Source: Micromonospora narathiwatensis (GTDB taxonomy: Bacteria > Actinomycetota > Actinomycetes > Mycobacteriales > Micromonosporaceae). From it: 64,000 nt of DNA. The notes below the pieces were generated by a model, which saw only the letters and a list, made by a program, of their open reading frames with translations, ran no database searches and was not told the origin of the DNA. Of this stretch, positions 52,056 through 61,131 are shown one piece after another. The position numbers were made by a program, and so were the translations under genes. Position 1 is the stretch's first letter. Each line of letters starts with the position of its first letter. The DNA is taken from assembly GCF_900089605.1 (NCBI RefSeq), contig NZ_LT594324.1, positions 2,170,001-2,234,000 of the forward strand, written 5' to 3'.

Positions 52056-53678
52056 GTGTCCACAGCAGACAACAGTCCGTGGTGGCGTGGAGCGGTGATC
52101 TATCAGGTCTACCCCCGCAGCTTCGCCGACGGCGACGGCGACGGCATCGGCGACCTCGCCGGCATCCGCTCCCGGCTGGATCACCTGTCCGCGCTCGGCA
52201 TCGACGCGATCTGGTTCAGCCCCTGGTACCCCTCCCCGATGGCGGACGCCGGCTACGACGTGGCCGACTACCGCGACATCGACCCGGTCTTCGGCACGCT
52301 GGCCGAGGCGGAGGCGCTGATCGCGGAGGCGCACGCGCTCGGCATCCGCACCATCGTCGACGTGGTGCCGAACCACTGCTCCGCCGCGCACCCCTGGTTC
52401 CAGGCGGCACTCGCCGGCGGGCCGGACGCGCCCGAGCGGGAGCTGTTCTGGTTCCGTCCCGGCCGGGGCCCGAACGGCGACCAGCGGCCCACCGACTGGG
52501 TCGGTGAGTTCGGCGGCCCGACCTGGACCCGGACCACCAACCCGGACGGCACCCCCGGCGACTGGTACCTGCACCTGTTCGCCCCCGAACAGCCCGACTT
52601 CAACTGGGACCACCCCCGGGTCCGGGCCGAGTTCGAGGACATCCTGCGGTTCTGGTTCGACCGGGGGGTGGACGGCATCCGGATCGACTCGGCCGGGTTG
52701 CTGGTCAAGGACGGGACGCTGCCCGAGACGCTGCCGGAGCGGCCGCACCCGTTCCGCGACCTCGACGGGGTGCACGACATCTACCGCGCCTGGCGGCGGG
52801 TCGCCGACGAGTACCCCGGCGACCGCGCGCTGATCGGCGAGGTGTGGCTGCCGGACCGGCAGCGGTTCGCCAACTACCTGCGCCCGGACGAGCTGCACGC
52901 GGCGTTCAACTTCGACTTCCTCGGCTGCGCCTGGGACGCCGCGGCGCTGCGCGAGAGCATCGACGGGACGCTGTACGCGCACGCGCCGGTCGGCGCGCCG
53001 GCAACCTGGGTGCTCTCCAACCACGACGTCACCCGGCACGTCACCCGCTACGGCCGGGCGGACACCACGTTCAGCTTCGCCGCGAAGCGTGAGGGGACCC
53101 CCACCGACCTGGAACTGGGCACCCGCCGGGCCCGGGCCGCCGCGCTGCTCTCCCTCGCGCTGCCCGGCGCGGCGTACGTCTACCAGGGCGAGGAGCTGGG
53201 CCTCTGGGAGGTCGAGGACATCCCGTACGAGCTGCGCCAGGACCCGATGTGGGAACGCTCCGGCCGGGTCGACCCCGGCCGGGACGGCTGCCGGGTGCCG
53301 CTGCCGTGGACCGGTGACGCCCCGCCGTTCGGGTTCAGCCCCGACGGCGCGGCGACCGCACCCTGGCTGCCCCAGCCGGCCGACTGGAAGGACCGTACGG
53401 TCCGGGCCCAGACCGGCGACCCGTACTCGATGCTGGAGCTGTACCGGGCGGCCATCGCGCTGCGTCGCAGCGAGCCGGCCCTCCGCGACGGCACGCTGAC
53501 CTGGCTGCCCGCCCCCGACCGGGTGCTCGCCTTCGCCCGCGAGCCCGGCTTCGCCTGCCTGGTCAACCTCTCCGACGCGGCGGTGCCGCTGCCCGACCAC
53601 GACCGGCTGCTGCTGGCCAGTGGACCCGTCGACGAGCTGCTTCCGCCGGACACCGCCGTCTGGCTGCGTACCCGCTGA
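52056..53678 (+). CDS. GH13 alpha-glucosidase/oligo-1,6-glucosidase
   Basis: This 540-residue cytosolic GH13 enzyme has no signal peptide. Motifs are VIYQVYPRSFAD at the start, DVVPNHCS (region I), GIRIDSA with nucleophile Asp211 (region II), IGEVWL with acid/base Glu262 (region III) and SNHDVTRH with Asp324 (region IV). The pattern fits the exo-acting alpha-glucosidase subgroup (GH13_23/30-like), which splits terminal alpha-linked glucose. The GTG at 52056 has AAGCAGG just upstream; a GTG two codons earlier is also possible. It would hydrolyse the oligosaccharides imported by the transporter encoded upstream. Confidence 0.95.
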   Translation: MSTADNSPWWRGAVIYQVYPRSFADGDGDGIGDLAGIRSRLDHLSALGIDAIWFSPWYPSPMADAGYDVADYRDIDPVFGTLAEAEALIAEAHALGIRTIVDVVPNHCSAAHPWFQAALAGGPDAPERELFWFRPGRGPNGDQRPTDWVGEFGGPTWTRTTNPDGTPGDWYLHLFAPEQPDFNWDHPRVRAEFEDILRFWFDRGVDGIRIDSAGLLVKDGTLPETLPERPHPFRDLDGVHDIYRAWRRVADEYPGDRALIGEVWLPDRQRFANYLRPDELHAAFNFDFLGCAWDAAALRESIDGTLYAHAPVGAPATWVLSNHDVTRHVTRYGRADTTFSFAAKREGTPTDLELGTRRARAAALLSLALPGAAYVYQGEELGLWEVEDIPYELRQDPMWERSGRVDPGRDGCRVPLPWTGDAPPFGFSPDGAATAPWLPQPADWKDRTVRAQTGDPYSMLELYRAAIALRRSEPALRDGTLTWLPAPDRVLAFAREPGFACLVNLSDAAVPLPDHDRLLLASGPVDELLPPDTAVWLRTR

Positions 53679-53804
53679 TCCGTCGCGGTGCCGGCGGCCC
53701 GTCCCGGCCGCCGGCGCCGCCGCCACCGTCGACGCGAGGAAGGAGGTATGAGCGGAAAGACGCACGGGGGACCGGGCCATCCGACGAAAGGGAGCACCCC
53801 CCTC

Positions 53805-56693
53805 ATGGCCGATCACACCACCCCGCACCATCCGAGAAACCGGCTCCGCGCGGGCCTGGCCGCCCTCGCCGGCGCCGCGCTGGCCGCCACCTCCGTCACC
53901 GTCGTGGCGCTCACCTCCACCGCCACCCCGGCCCGGGCCGCCGGGCTGTCCCCGTTCGACATCGCCGGCCGCGGCGCCACCGTCCCGTTCGTCGAGCAGG
54001 AGGCGGAGCGGGTCGTCCACAACGGCACCCGGATCGGCCCCGACCGGCACTACGGCACCCTGCCGTCGGAGGCGTCCGGCCGGGAGGCGGTCACCCTCGA
54101 CGCCGTCGGCGAGTACGTCGAGTTCACCCTCACCGCCCCGGCCGACGCGATGACCTTCCGGTACAGCCTGCCGGACAACGCCGCCGGCACCGGCCGGGAC
54201 GCCGCCATCGACCTGCGGGCCAACGGCAACCTGGTCAAGGCCGTCCCGGTCACCTCCCGGTACGGCTGGTTCTACGGCGGATACCCGTTCAACAACAACC
54301 CCGGCGACACCAACCCGCACCACTTCTACGACGAGACCCGAACCATGTTCGGCACCACCTACCCGGCCGGCACGAAGATCCGCCTCCAGGTCTCCTCGAC
54401 CGCGCAGTCACCCACCTTCACCATCGACCTGGCCGACTTCGAGCTGGTCGGCGGGCCGATCACCAAGCCGGCCGGGGTGCTGGACGTGGTGACCGACTTC
54501 GGCGCCGACCCGACCGGCGCCACCGACTCCACCGCGAAGTTCCAGGCCGCCGTCGACGCCGGCAAGGCGCAGGCGACGACCGTGTGGATCCCCACCGGCA
54601 CCTTCACCCTCTGGGACCACGTGGTGGTCGACGGGGTGACCCTGCGCGGCGCCGGCCCCTGGTACTCGGTGCTCGGCGGCCGACACCCCACCGACCGCAA
54701 GCGGGCCGCCGGCATCTACGGCAAGTACGTCGCCGGCGGCGGCTACAGCGGAGAGATCCGGTCGCACGAGGCCGGCGGACCCAGCCGCAACGTCACCCTG
54801 CGCGACTTCGCGATCATCGGTGACATCCGGGAACGGGTCGACGAGGACCAGGTCAACGCCCTCGGCGGGGCGATGTCCAACTCGGTGGTCGACAACCTCT
54901 GGTTGCAGCACACCAAGGTCGGCGCCTGGATGGACGGGCCGATGGACAACCTGACCATCCGCAACAGCCGGATCCTCGACCAGACCGCGGACGGGGTGAA
55001 CTTCCACTGGGGCGTCACCAACTCCACGGTCACCAACACCTTCGTCCGCAACACCGGCGACGACGGCCTGGCCATGTGGGCGCAGAACGTGCCCAACGTC
55101 AACAACTCCTTCACCTTCAACACCGTCGGCGTCACCATCCTGGCCAACAACCTGGTCACCTACGGCGGCCGGGACATCCGGATCACCGACAACGTGACCG
55201 CCGACTCGGTCACCAACGGCGGCGGCATCCACGTCGCCAACCGTTACCCGGGCGTGAACGGCCCGACCGCGGTCGCCGGCACGATCACGGTCGCCCGCAA
55301 CACCCTGATCCGCAACGGCAACTCCGACTACAACTGGCGCTTCGGCGTCGGCGCGCTGTGGTTCTCCGCGCTCAACGAGCCGATCCAGGGCGCCACCGTC
55401 AACGTCACCGACACCGACATCCTGGACAGCTCGTACGCTGCCCTGCACTGGATCGAGGGGCAGACCAGCGGGATCAACCTGAACAACGTCCGCATCGACG
55501 GGGCCGGGACGTTCGCCCTCCAGGTGCAGGCCCCCAGCCAGGTCAACTTCACGAACGTCCGGGCCACCGGCATCGCCCAGGCCAACCCGATGTACAACTG
55601 CGTCGGCAGCGCCTTCCAGATCACCCAGGGCGCCGGCAACTCCGGCTGGTACTCGGCCAACCCGTACTGCGGGCCGTGGCCCGAGCCGCAGTGGGGCAAC
55701 GGCCCGTCCACCCCGCCCAGCCCGACGCCGACCACCCCGACGCCGAGCCCGACACCGACCGGGCCGCCGCCGGGCGGCAACCTCGCCCTCGGCCGACCGG
55801 TCACCGCGTCGAGCACCACCCAGACGTACGTGGCGGCCAATGCGGTGGACGGCAACTCCGGCAGCTACTGGGAGAGCGCCAACAACTCCTTCCCGCAGAC
55901 CCTGACCGTGGACCTCGGCGCGGCGCGTGCCGTCGACCGGGTGGTGCTGAAACTCCCACCCGGCTGGGAGCGGCGTACCCAGACCCTCTCCGTGCTCGGC
56001 TCCACCGACGGGTCGACGTGGAGCACCGTCAAGGCGTCGGCCGGCTACACCTTCGACCCGGCCGGCGGCAACACGGTGTCGATCCCGCTGCCGGCGGGGG
56101 ACCGGCGGTACGTGCGGCTCAGCCTCACCGCCAACACCGGCTGGCCCGCCGGGCAGGTCGCCGAGTTCGAGGTGTACGGCGGTACCGGCACCACCCCGCC
56201 CCCGACCACCACTCCGCCACCGACCACCACCCCACCGACCACCGCCCCGTCCCCGACCACCGCCCCACCACCCAGTGGCAACCTGGCCGCCGGGCGGCCG
56301 GTGACCGAGACCAGCCACGCCGACGTGTACGTGGCGGCCAACGCGGTCGACGGCAACTCCGGTACCTACTGGGAGAGCGCCAACAACGCGTTCCCGCAGT
56401 CGCTCACCGTCGACCTCGGCGCGACGTACGCGGTGTCCCGGATCGTGCTGAAGCTGCCACCGTCGCCGGCCTGGCAGACCCGGACCCAGACCCTTTCCGT
56501 GCTCGGCTCCACCGACGGGTCGACGTGGAGCACCGTCAAGGCGTCGGCCGGCTACACCTTCGACCCGGCCACCGGCAACACCGCCACGATCACCTTCCCC
56601 GCCACCAGCCAGCGGCACCTGCGGCTGACCTTCACCGGCAACACCGGCTGGCCGGCCGGCCAGCTCAGCGAGTTCGAGGCGTACGCCAGCTGA
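53805..56693 (+). CDS. Secreted GH87-type alpha-1,3-glucanase with two C-terminal F5/8 type C modules
   Basis: A 962-residue exported enzyme has a signal peptide (cleavage near TATPARAAG), a CBM6/35-like module (about 45-215; FVEQEAERVVHNG, EASGREAVTL) and a beta-helix catalytic domain (about 225-640). The catalytic acids lie in ADGVNFHWGVTNSTVTNTF and RNTGDDGLAMW (near residues 395-420). Pro/Thr linkers then separate two discoidin-like carbohydrate-binding modules (about 660-800 and 825-962). A perfect AAGGAGGT touches the ATG at 53748, too close to serve it. I prefer the ATG at 53805 (GAAAGGGAG upstream), which gives a normal signal peptide. It should bind and cut alpha-1,3-glucan outside the cell. 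The two modules share an 87-bp near-identical DNA stretch. Confidence 0.9.
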   Translation: MADHTTPHHPRNRLRAGLAALAGAALAATSVTVVALTSTATPARAAGLSPFDIAGRGATVPFVEQEAERVVHNGTRIGPDRHYGTLPSEASGREAVTLDAVGEYVEFTLTAPADAMTFRYSLPDNAAGTGRDAAIDLRANGNLVKAVPVTSRYGWFYGGYPFNNNPGDTNPHHFYDETRTMFGTTYPAGTKIRLQVSSTAQSPTFTIDLADFELVGGPITKPAGVLDVVTDFGADPTGATDSTAKFQAAVDAGKAQATTVWIPTGTFTLWDHVVVDGVTLRGAGPWYSVLGGRHPTDRKRAAGIYGKYVAGGGYSGEIRSHEAGGPSRNVTLRDFAIIGDIRERVDEDQVNALGGAMSNSVVDNLWLQHTKVGAWMDGPMDNLTIRNSRILDQTADGVNFHWGVTNSTVTNTFVRNTGDDGLAMWAQNVPNVNNSFTFNTVGVTILANNLVTYGGRDIRITDNVTADSVTNGGGIHVANRYPGVNGPTAVAGTITVARNTLIRNGNSDYNWRFGVGALWFSALNEPIQGATVNVTDTDILDSSYAALHWIEGQTSGINLNNVRIDGAGTFALQVQAPSQVNFTNVRATGIAQANPMYNCVGSAFQITQGAGNSGWYSANPYCGPWPEPQWGNGPSTPPSPTPTTPTPSPTPTGPPPGGNLALGRPVTASSTTQTYVAANAVDGNSGSYWESANNSFPQTLTVDLGAARAVDRVVLKLPPGWERRTQTLSVLGSTDGSTWSTVKASAGYTFDPAGGNTVSIPLPAGDRRYVRLSLTANTGWPAGQVAEFEVYGGTGTTPPPTTTPPPTTTPPTTAPSPTTAPPPSGNLAAGRPVTETSHADVYVAANAVDGNSGTYWESANNAFPQSLTVDLGATYAVSRIVLKLPPSPAWQTRTQTLSVLGSTDGSTWSTVKASAGYTFDPATGNTATITFPATSQRHLRLTFTGNTGWPAGQLSEFEAYAS
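55977..56570 (+). repeat. 87-bp near-identical direct repeat inside the tandem F5/8C modules
   Basis: Copies at 55977-56063 and 56484-56570 differ at one position (CTCTCC versus CTTTCC). Identity falls sharply outside, including at third codon positions, so this is recent duplication or gene conversion rather than selection on protein alone. Confidence 0.8.
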
Positions 56694-56699
56694 CCACCC

Positions 56700-56727
56700 G
56701 GGGTCCCCGCGGCGCGGCGGGGACCCC
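56700..56727 (+). terminator. Hairpin between the two GH87 genes
   Basis: GGGGTCCCCGC and GCGGGGACCCC form a perfect 11-bp stem with a 6-nt loop, 7 nt after the stop and 57 nt before the next ATG. It may be a partial terminator or an mRNA-stabilising element inside the operon. Confidence 0.6.
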
Positions 56728-56784
56728 ACCCCACCCCCCACCACCCACCTCTCCACCACCCCCGGAAGAAGGTGTTCCTCCGTC

Positions 56785-59700
56785 ATGTCCAGATTCCGTA
56801 CCCGCCTGGTCGCGGTGCTCGCCGCGGTCGGGCTGGCCGTCACGGCCCCGCCCCCGTCCCCGGCCGCCGCGGCCGGCGGCCCCAACCTCGCCCTCGGCCG
56901 GTCCGCCACGGCCAGCAGCGCCAACGGCGCCTACACGGCGGGCAACCTGACCGACGGCAACGCCGGCAGCTACTGGGAGAGCGCCAACAACTCCTTCCCG
57001 CAGTGGGCGCAGGTCGACCTCGGCACCGCCCAGACCGTCGACCAGGTCGTCCTGAAACTGCCCACGGGCTGGGAGTCCCGTACCCAGACCCTCTCCGTGC
57101 AGGGCAGCACCGACGGCAGCTCCTTCACCACCGTGGTCGGCTCGGCCGGGCAGACGTTCAACCCGGCCAACGGCAACACCGTGACCCTGACCTTCGCGGG
57201 CGCCACCGCCCGGTACGTCCGCGTCGCGATCACCGCCAACACCGGCTGGCCCGCCGCGCAGCTCGCCGAGCTGGAGGTGTACGGCGTCACCAGCTCCACC
57301 ACCAACCTCGCTCTCGGCCGGCCGATGGCCGAGAGCAGCCACTCCGACGTGTACGGCGCGGGCAACGCCAACGACGGCAACCCGGCCACCTACTGGGAGA
57401 GCGCCAACAACGCCTTCCCGCAGTGGATCCGCGCCGACCTCGGCGGCACCGTGGGCGTCAACAAGCTGGTGCTCAAGCTCCCCACGAGCTGGCCGGCGCG
57501 CACCCAGACGCTCACCGTGCAGGGCAGCACCGACGGCACCAACTTCAGCACCCTCGTCGCCTCCGCCGGGTACGCGTTCAACCCGAGCGGCGGCAACACC
57601 GTCACCATCAACTTCGCCACCGCGAACACCCGCTACGTCCGGCTGCAGTTCACCGCGAACACCGGCTGGCCGGCCGGGCAGCTCGCCGAGCTGGAGATCT
57701 ACGGCCCGGCCACCGGGGACACCCAGCCGCCGACCGCCCCCGGCAACCTCGCCTTCACCGAACCGGCCCCCGACCAGATCCGGTTGACCTGGACGGCGTC
57801 GACCGACAACGTCGGCGTCACCGGCTACGACGTCTACGCCAACGGGACGCTGCGCACCAGCGTCGGCGCGTCGACCCTGACCTGGACCGACACCCAGCCG
57901 GCCGGCGCCACCGTCTCCTACTACGTCCGGGCCCGGGACGCCGCCGGCAACCAGTCCGCCAACAGCAACACCGTCACCCGCACCGGCAACACCGGAGACA
58001 CCCAGCCGCCCACCGCGCCCGGCAACCTGGCGTACACCCAGCCCGGGTCCGGGCAGATCCGGTTGACCTGGACGGCGTCGACCGACAACGTCGGCGTCAC
58101 CGCCTACGACATCTACGCCAACAACGCGCTGCGCGCCACCGTCAACGGCACCACTCTGACGTACACCGACAGCCAGCCGGACAGCGCGACCGTCTCCTAC
58201 TACGTCCGGGCCCGGGACGCCGCCGGGAACGTCTCGGCGACCTCCAACACCGTCACCCGGACCGGCAGCACGCCGACCGGTCGTAACCTGGCCGTCGGCA
58301 AGCCGATCACCGCCTCCTCGGTGGTGCACATCTTCAACGCCGTCAACGCCAACGACGACGACGTGACGACCTACTGGGAGGGTGCGCCCGGGGCGTACCC
58401 GAGCACGCTCACCGTCGCGCTCGGCGCCAACGCCAGCGTCACCGCCATCGTGGTCAAGCTGAACCCCGACCCGATCTGGGGTCCGCGTACGCAGACCTTC
58501 CAGGTGCTCGGGCGGGAGCAGTCCGCGTCGACGTTCAGCACCCTGGTCGGCTCGGCGACGTACTCGTTCAACCCGGCCAGCAGCAACACCGTCACCATCC
58601 CGGTGACCGCCACCGCCGCCGACGTGCGGCTGCAGTTCACCGCCAACTCCGGCTCGTCCAACGGCCAGGTGGCCGAGTTCCAGGTGATCGGCACGCCCGC
58701 GCCGAACCCGGACCTGACCGTCACCAGCCTGTCGTCCGCGCCGGCAGCGCCGGTGGAGACCGATCCGATCACCCTCTCCGCCACGGTCCGCAACATCGGC
58801 ACCGCCGCGTCCACCGCCACCGCGGTCACCTTCTACCTGGGTACGACCAAGGTCGGCACCGCCGCCGTCGGCGCCCTGGCCGCCGGGGCCTCGGCGACCG
58901 TCTCGGCCGACATCGGCGTACGCAACGCCGGCAGCTACGAGGTCACCGCCACGGTCGACGAGGCGAACACGGTCATCGAGCAGGACGAGTCGAACAACAG
59001 CCGGACCGGCTCGCTGACCGTCAGCCCGGTGGCCAGCTCCGACCTGGTCGCCGGGGCGGTCACCTGGTCGCCGGGCACGCCGAGCGCCGGCATCGCGGTG
59101 AGCTTCGCGGTGTCGATCCGTAACCAGGGCACCATCGCCTCGGCCGGCGGGGCGCACGGCATCACCCTCACCCTGCTCTCCGACACCGGCGCGGTGGTCC
59201 GCACCTTCACCGGCTCCTACACCGGTGTCCTCGCGGCCGGGGCGACCAGCCCGCCGGTCGACCTGGGCAGTTGGACGGCGGCCAACGGCAAGTACACCGT
59301 ACGGGTGGCGCTCGCCGTCGACGCCAACGAGCTGCCGGTCAAGCAGCAGAACAACACCAGCGACCGGCCGTTCTTCGTCGGTCGGGGCGCGAACCTGCCC
59401 TACGACATGTACGAGGCCGAGGACGGCCGGATCGGCGGCGGGGCGCAGGTGATCGGGCCGAACCGCGACATCGGCACCCTGGCCGGTGAGGCGTCCGGCC
59501 GGCGCGCGGTGACCCTGAACAGCACCGGCGCGTACGTGGAGTGGACCACCCGGGCGGCGACCAACACCCTGGTCACCCGCTTCTCCATCCCGGACTCCGC
59601 CGGCGGCGGCGGGATCGACTCGACGTTGAACATCTACGTCAACGGCGTCCTGCACAAGCCGATCAACCTGACCTCGAAGCACATCTGGCTCTACGGCGCC

Positions 59701-61068
59701 GAGGCGAGCCCGAGCGACTCGCCGAGCGCGGGCCCGCCACGGCACCTGTACGACGAGGCCAACGTGATGCTGAACTCGACCGTCCCGGCCGGCAGCACCA
59801 TCCGCCTGCAGAAGGACCCGGCCAACAGCACCACGTACGCGATCGACTTCATCAACACCGAACTGGTGTCGGCCCGGCCCAACCCCGACCCGGCCCGCTA
59901 CAAGGTGCCGAACGGCTTCAGCCACGCCGACGTGCAGAACGCCCTCGACGCCGTCCGGATGGACACCACCGGCACCCTGGTCGGGGTCTACCTGCCGGCC
60001 GGCACCTACGACACCGCCCAGAAGTTCCAGGTGTACGGCAAGGCGGTCAAGGTGGTCGGCGCGGGCATGTGGTACACCCGCTTCCAGACGCCGCCGTCGC
60101 AGCAGAACACCGACGCCGGCTTCCGGGTGGAGCCCTCGGCCAGCGGGTCAACCTTCTCCCACCTGTCCTTCTTCGGCAACTACACCAACCGCATCGACGG
60201 ACCGGGCAAGGTGTGGGGCGAGCTGAAGGACGTCAACAACCTCACCCTGGACAACGTCTGGGTGGAGCACACCGTCTGCGCGTACTGGGGGGTCCACGTC
60301 AGTGGCCTGACCATCCGGGACAGCCGGTTCCGCGACACCTTCGCCGACGGGGTGAACATGACCAACGGCAGCACCGGCAACCTGGTCACCAACAGCGAGG
60401 GCCGGTCCAACGGGGACGACGCGTTCGCGTTGTTCTCGGCGACCGACCAGGGCGCGTCGACCGGTAATCACGGCAACGTGTTCGAGAACCTGACCGCCAC
60501 GCTGACCTGGCGGGCAGCCGGGCTGGCCGTGTACGGCGGCTACGACAACATCTTCCGTAACCTCCACATCGCCGACATGCTGACGTACTCGGGCATCACC
60601 ATCAGCTCGCTGGACTTCGGCTACCCGTTCATCGGGTTCGGGGCCAGCCCGCCGACCCAGTTCCAGAACATCTCGCTGGTCCGGGCGGGCGGCCACTTCT
60701 GGGGCGCGCAGACCTTCCCGGCGATCTGGGTGTTCTCCGCCTCGAAGGAGTTCCGCGGCATCCGGGTGTCCGACGTCGACATCGTCGATCCCACGTATTC
60801 GGGGATCATGTTCCAGACGAAGTACACCGGCAACCAGCCGGAGAATCCGGTGACCGACACGGTGTTCACCAACGTGTCGATCTCCGGGGCGAAGCGCAGC
60901 GGTGACGCCTTCGACGCCAAGTCCGGCTTCGGGATCTGGGTCAACGAGATGCCGGAGGCCGGGCAGGGCCCGGCCGTCGGCTCTGCCACCTTCGTCAACC
61001 TCCGGCTGTCCGACAACTACCAGGACATCCGGAACACGACCAGCACCTTCACCATCAACCGGAGCTGA
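56785..61068 (+). CDS. Large secreted GH87-like glucanase with F5/8C, FN3 and CARDB modules
   Basis: This 1,427-residue exported protein has a signal peptide (cleavage near SPAAAAG), then three F5/8 type C modules (about 33-170, 173-310 and 505-640). Two FN3 domains lie between the second and third (about 315-400 and 410-495). Two CARDB-type spacers (about 645-860), a CBM6/35-like module (about 870-1030; MYEAEDGRIGGG, EASGRRAVTL) and a C-terminal beta-helix (about 1040-1427) follow. The helix keeps the acidic pattern ADGVNMTNGSTGNLV then SNGDDAFALF (near 1190-1212). It is divergent from the other two GH87 proteins, and LYLPPGT-like VYLPAGTYD marks the helix start. It may prefer another alpha-glucan linkage. 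Binding modules are N-terminal here, the reverse of its neighbour. Confidence 0.88.
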   Translation: MSRFRTRLVAVLAAVGLAVTAPPPSPAAAAGGPNLALGRSATASSANGAYTAGNLTDGNAGSYWESANNSFPQWAQVDLGTAQTVDQVVLKLPTGWESRTQTLSVQGSTDGSSFTTVVGSAGQTFNPANGNTVTLTFAGATARYVRVAITANTGWPAAQLAELEVYGVTSSTTNLALGRPMAESSHSDVYGAGNANDGNPATYWESANNAFPQWIRADLGGTVGVNKLVLKLPTSWPARTQTLTVQGSTDGTNFSTLVASAGYAFNPSGGNTVTINFATANTRYVRLQFTANTGWPAGQLAELEIYGPATGDTQPPTAPGNLAFTEPAPDQIRLTWTASTDNVGVTGYDVYANGTLRTSVGASTLTWTDTQPAGATVSYYVRARDAAGNQSANSNTVTRTGNTGDTQPPTAPGNLAYTQPGSGQIRLTWTASTDNVGVTAYDIYANNALRATVNGTTLTYTDSQPDSATVSYYVRARDAAGNVSATSNTVTRTGSTPTGRNLAVGKPITASSVVHIFNAVNANDDDVTTYWEGAPGAYPSTLTVALGANASVTAIVVKLNPDPIWGPRTQTFQVLGREQSASTFSTLVGSATYSFNPASSNTVTIPVTATAADVRLQFTANSGSSNGQVAEFQVIGTPAPNPDLTVTSLSSAPAAPVETDPITLSATVRNIGTAASTATAVTFYLGTTKVGTAAVGALAAGASATVSADIGVRNAGSYEVTATVDEANTVIEQDESNNSRTGSLTVSPVASSDLVAGAVTWSPGTPSAGIAVSFAVSIRNQGTIASAGGAHGITLTLLSDTGAVVRTFTGSYTGVLAAGATSPPVDLGSWTAANGKYTVRVALAVDANELPVKQQNNTSDRPFFVGRGANLPYDMYEAEDGRIGGGAQVIGPNRDIGTLAGEASGRRAVTLNSTGAYVEWTTRAATNTLVTRFSIPDSAGGGGIDSTLNIYVNGVLHKPINLTSKHIWLYGAEASPSDSPSAGPPRHLYDEANVMLNSTVPAGSTIRLQKDPANSTTYAIDFINTELVSARPNPDPARYKVPNGFSHADVQNALDAVRMDTTGTLVGVYLPAGTYDTAQKFQVYGKAVKVVGAGMWYTRFQTPPSQQNTDAGFRVEPSASGSTFSHLSFFGNYTNRIDGPGKVWGELKDVNNLTLDNVWVEHTVCAYWGVHVSGLTIRDSRFRDTFADGVNMTNGSTGNLVTNSEGRSNGDDAFALFSATDQGASTGNHGNVFENLTATLTWRAAGLAVYGGYDNIFRNLHIADMLTYSGITISSLDFGYPFIGFGASPPTQFQNISLVRAGGHFWGAQTFPAIWVFSASKEFRGIRVSDVDIVDPTYSGIMFQTKYTGNQPENPVTDTVFTNVSISGAKRSGDAFDAKSGFGIWVNEMPEAGQGPAVGSATFVNLRLSDNYQDIRNTTSTFTINRS
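57775..58101 (+). repeat. 48-bp identical repeat in the tandem FN3 domains
   Basis: Positions 57775-57822 and 58054-58101 are identical over 48 bp and encode QIRLTWTASTDNVGVT in both FN3 domains, indicating recent duplication. Confidence 0.75.
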
Positions 61069-61087
61069 CCCGCTCCGGGTCGGCCGG

Positions 61088-61120
61088 CGCCGCCGGGGGG
61101 ACGAGTTCCTCCCGGCGGCG
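61088..61120. terminator. Bidirectional terminator at the end of the glucan operon
   Basis: CGCCGCCGGG and CCCGGCGGCG form a perfect 10-bp stem with a 13-nt loop in the 63-nt gap between convergent genes. Confidence 0.65.
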
Positions 61121-61131
61121 TCCGTTTCCGA

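Noticed and set aside
55700..58300. Possible CRISPR or tandem-repeat array
   Set aside because: The repeats are in-frame protein modules separated by coding sequence of domain length, not short repeats with unique spacers.
56665..59925. 1,086-codon minus-strand open frame opposite the GH87 genes
   Set aside because: It is Gly/Val/Arg low-complexity translation with no motif, overlapping two genes with clear signal peptides and domains.
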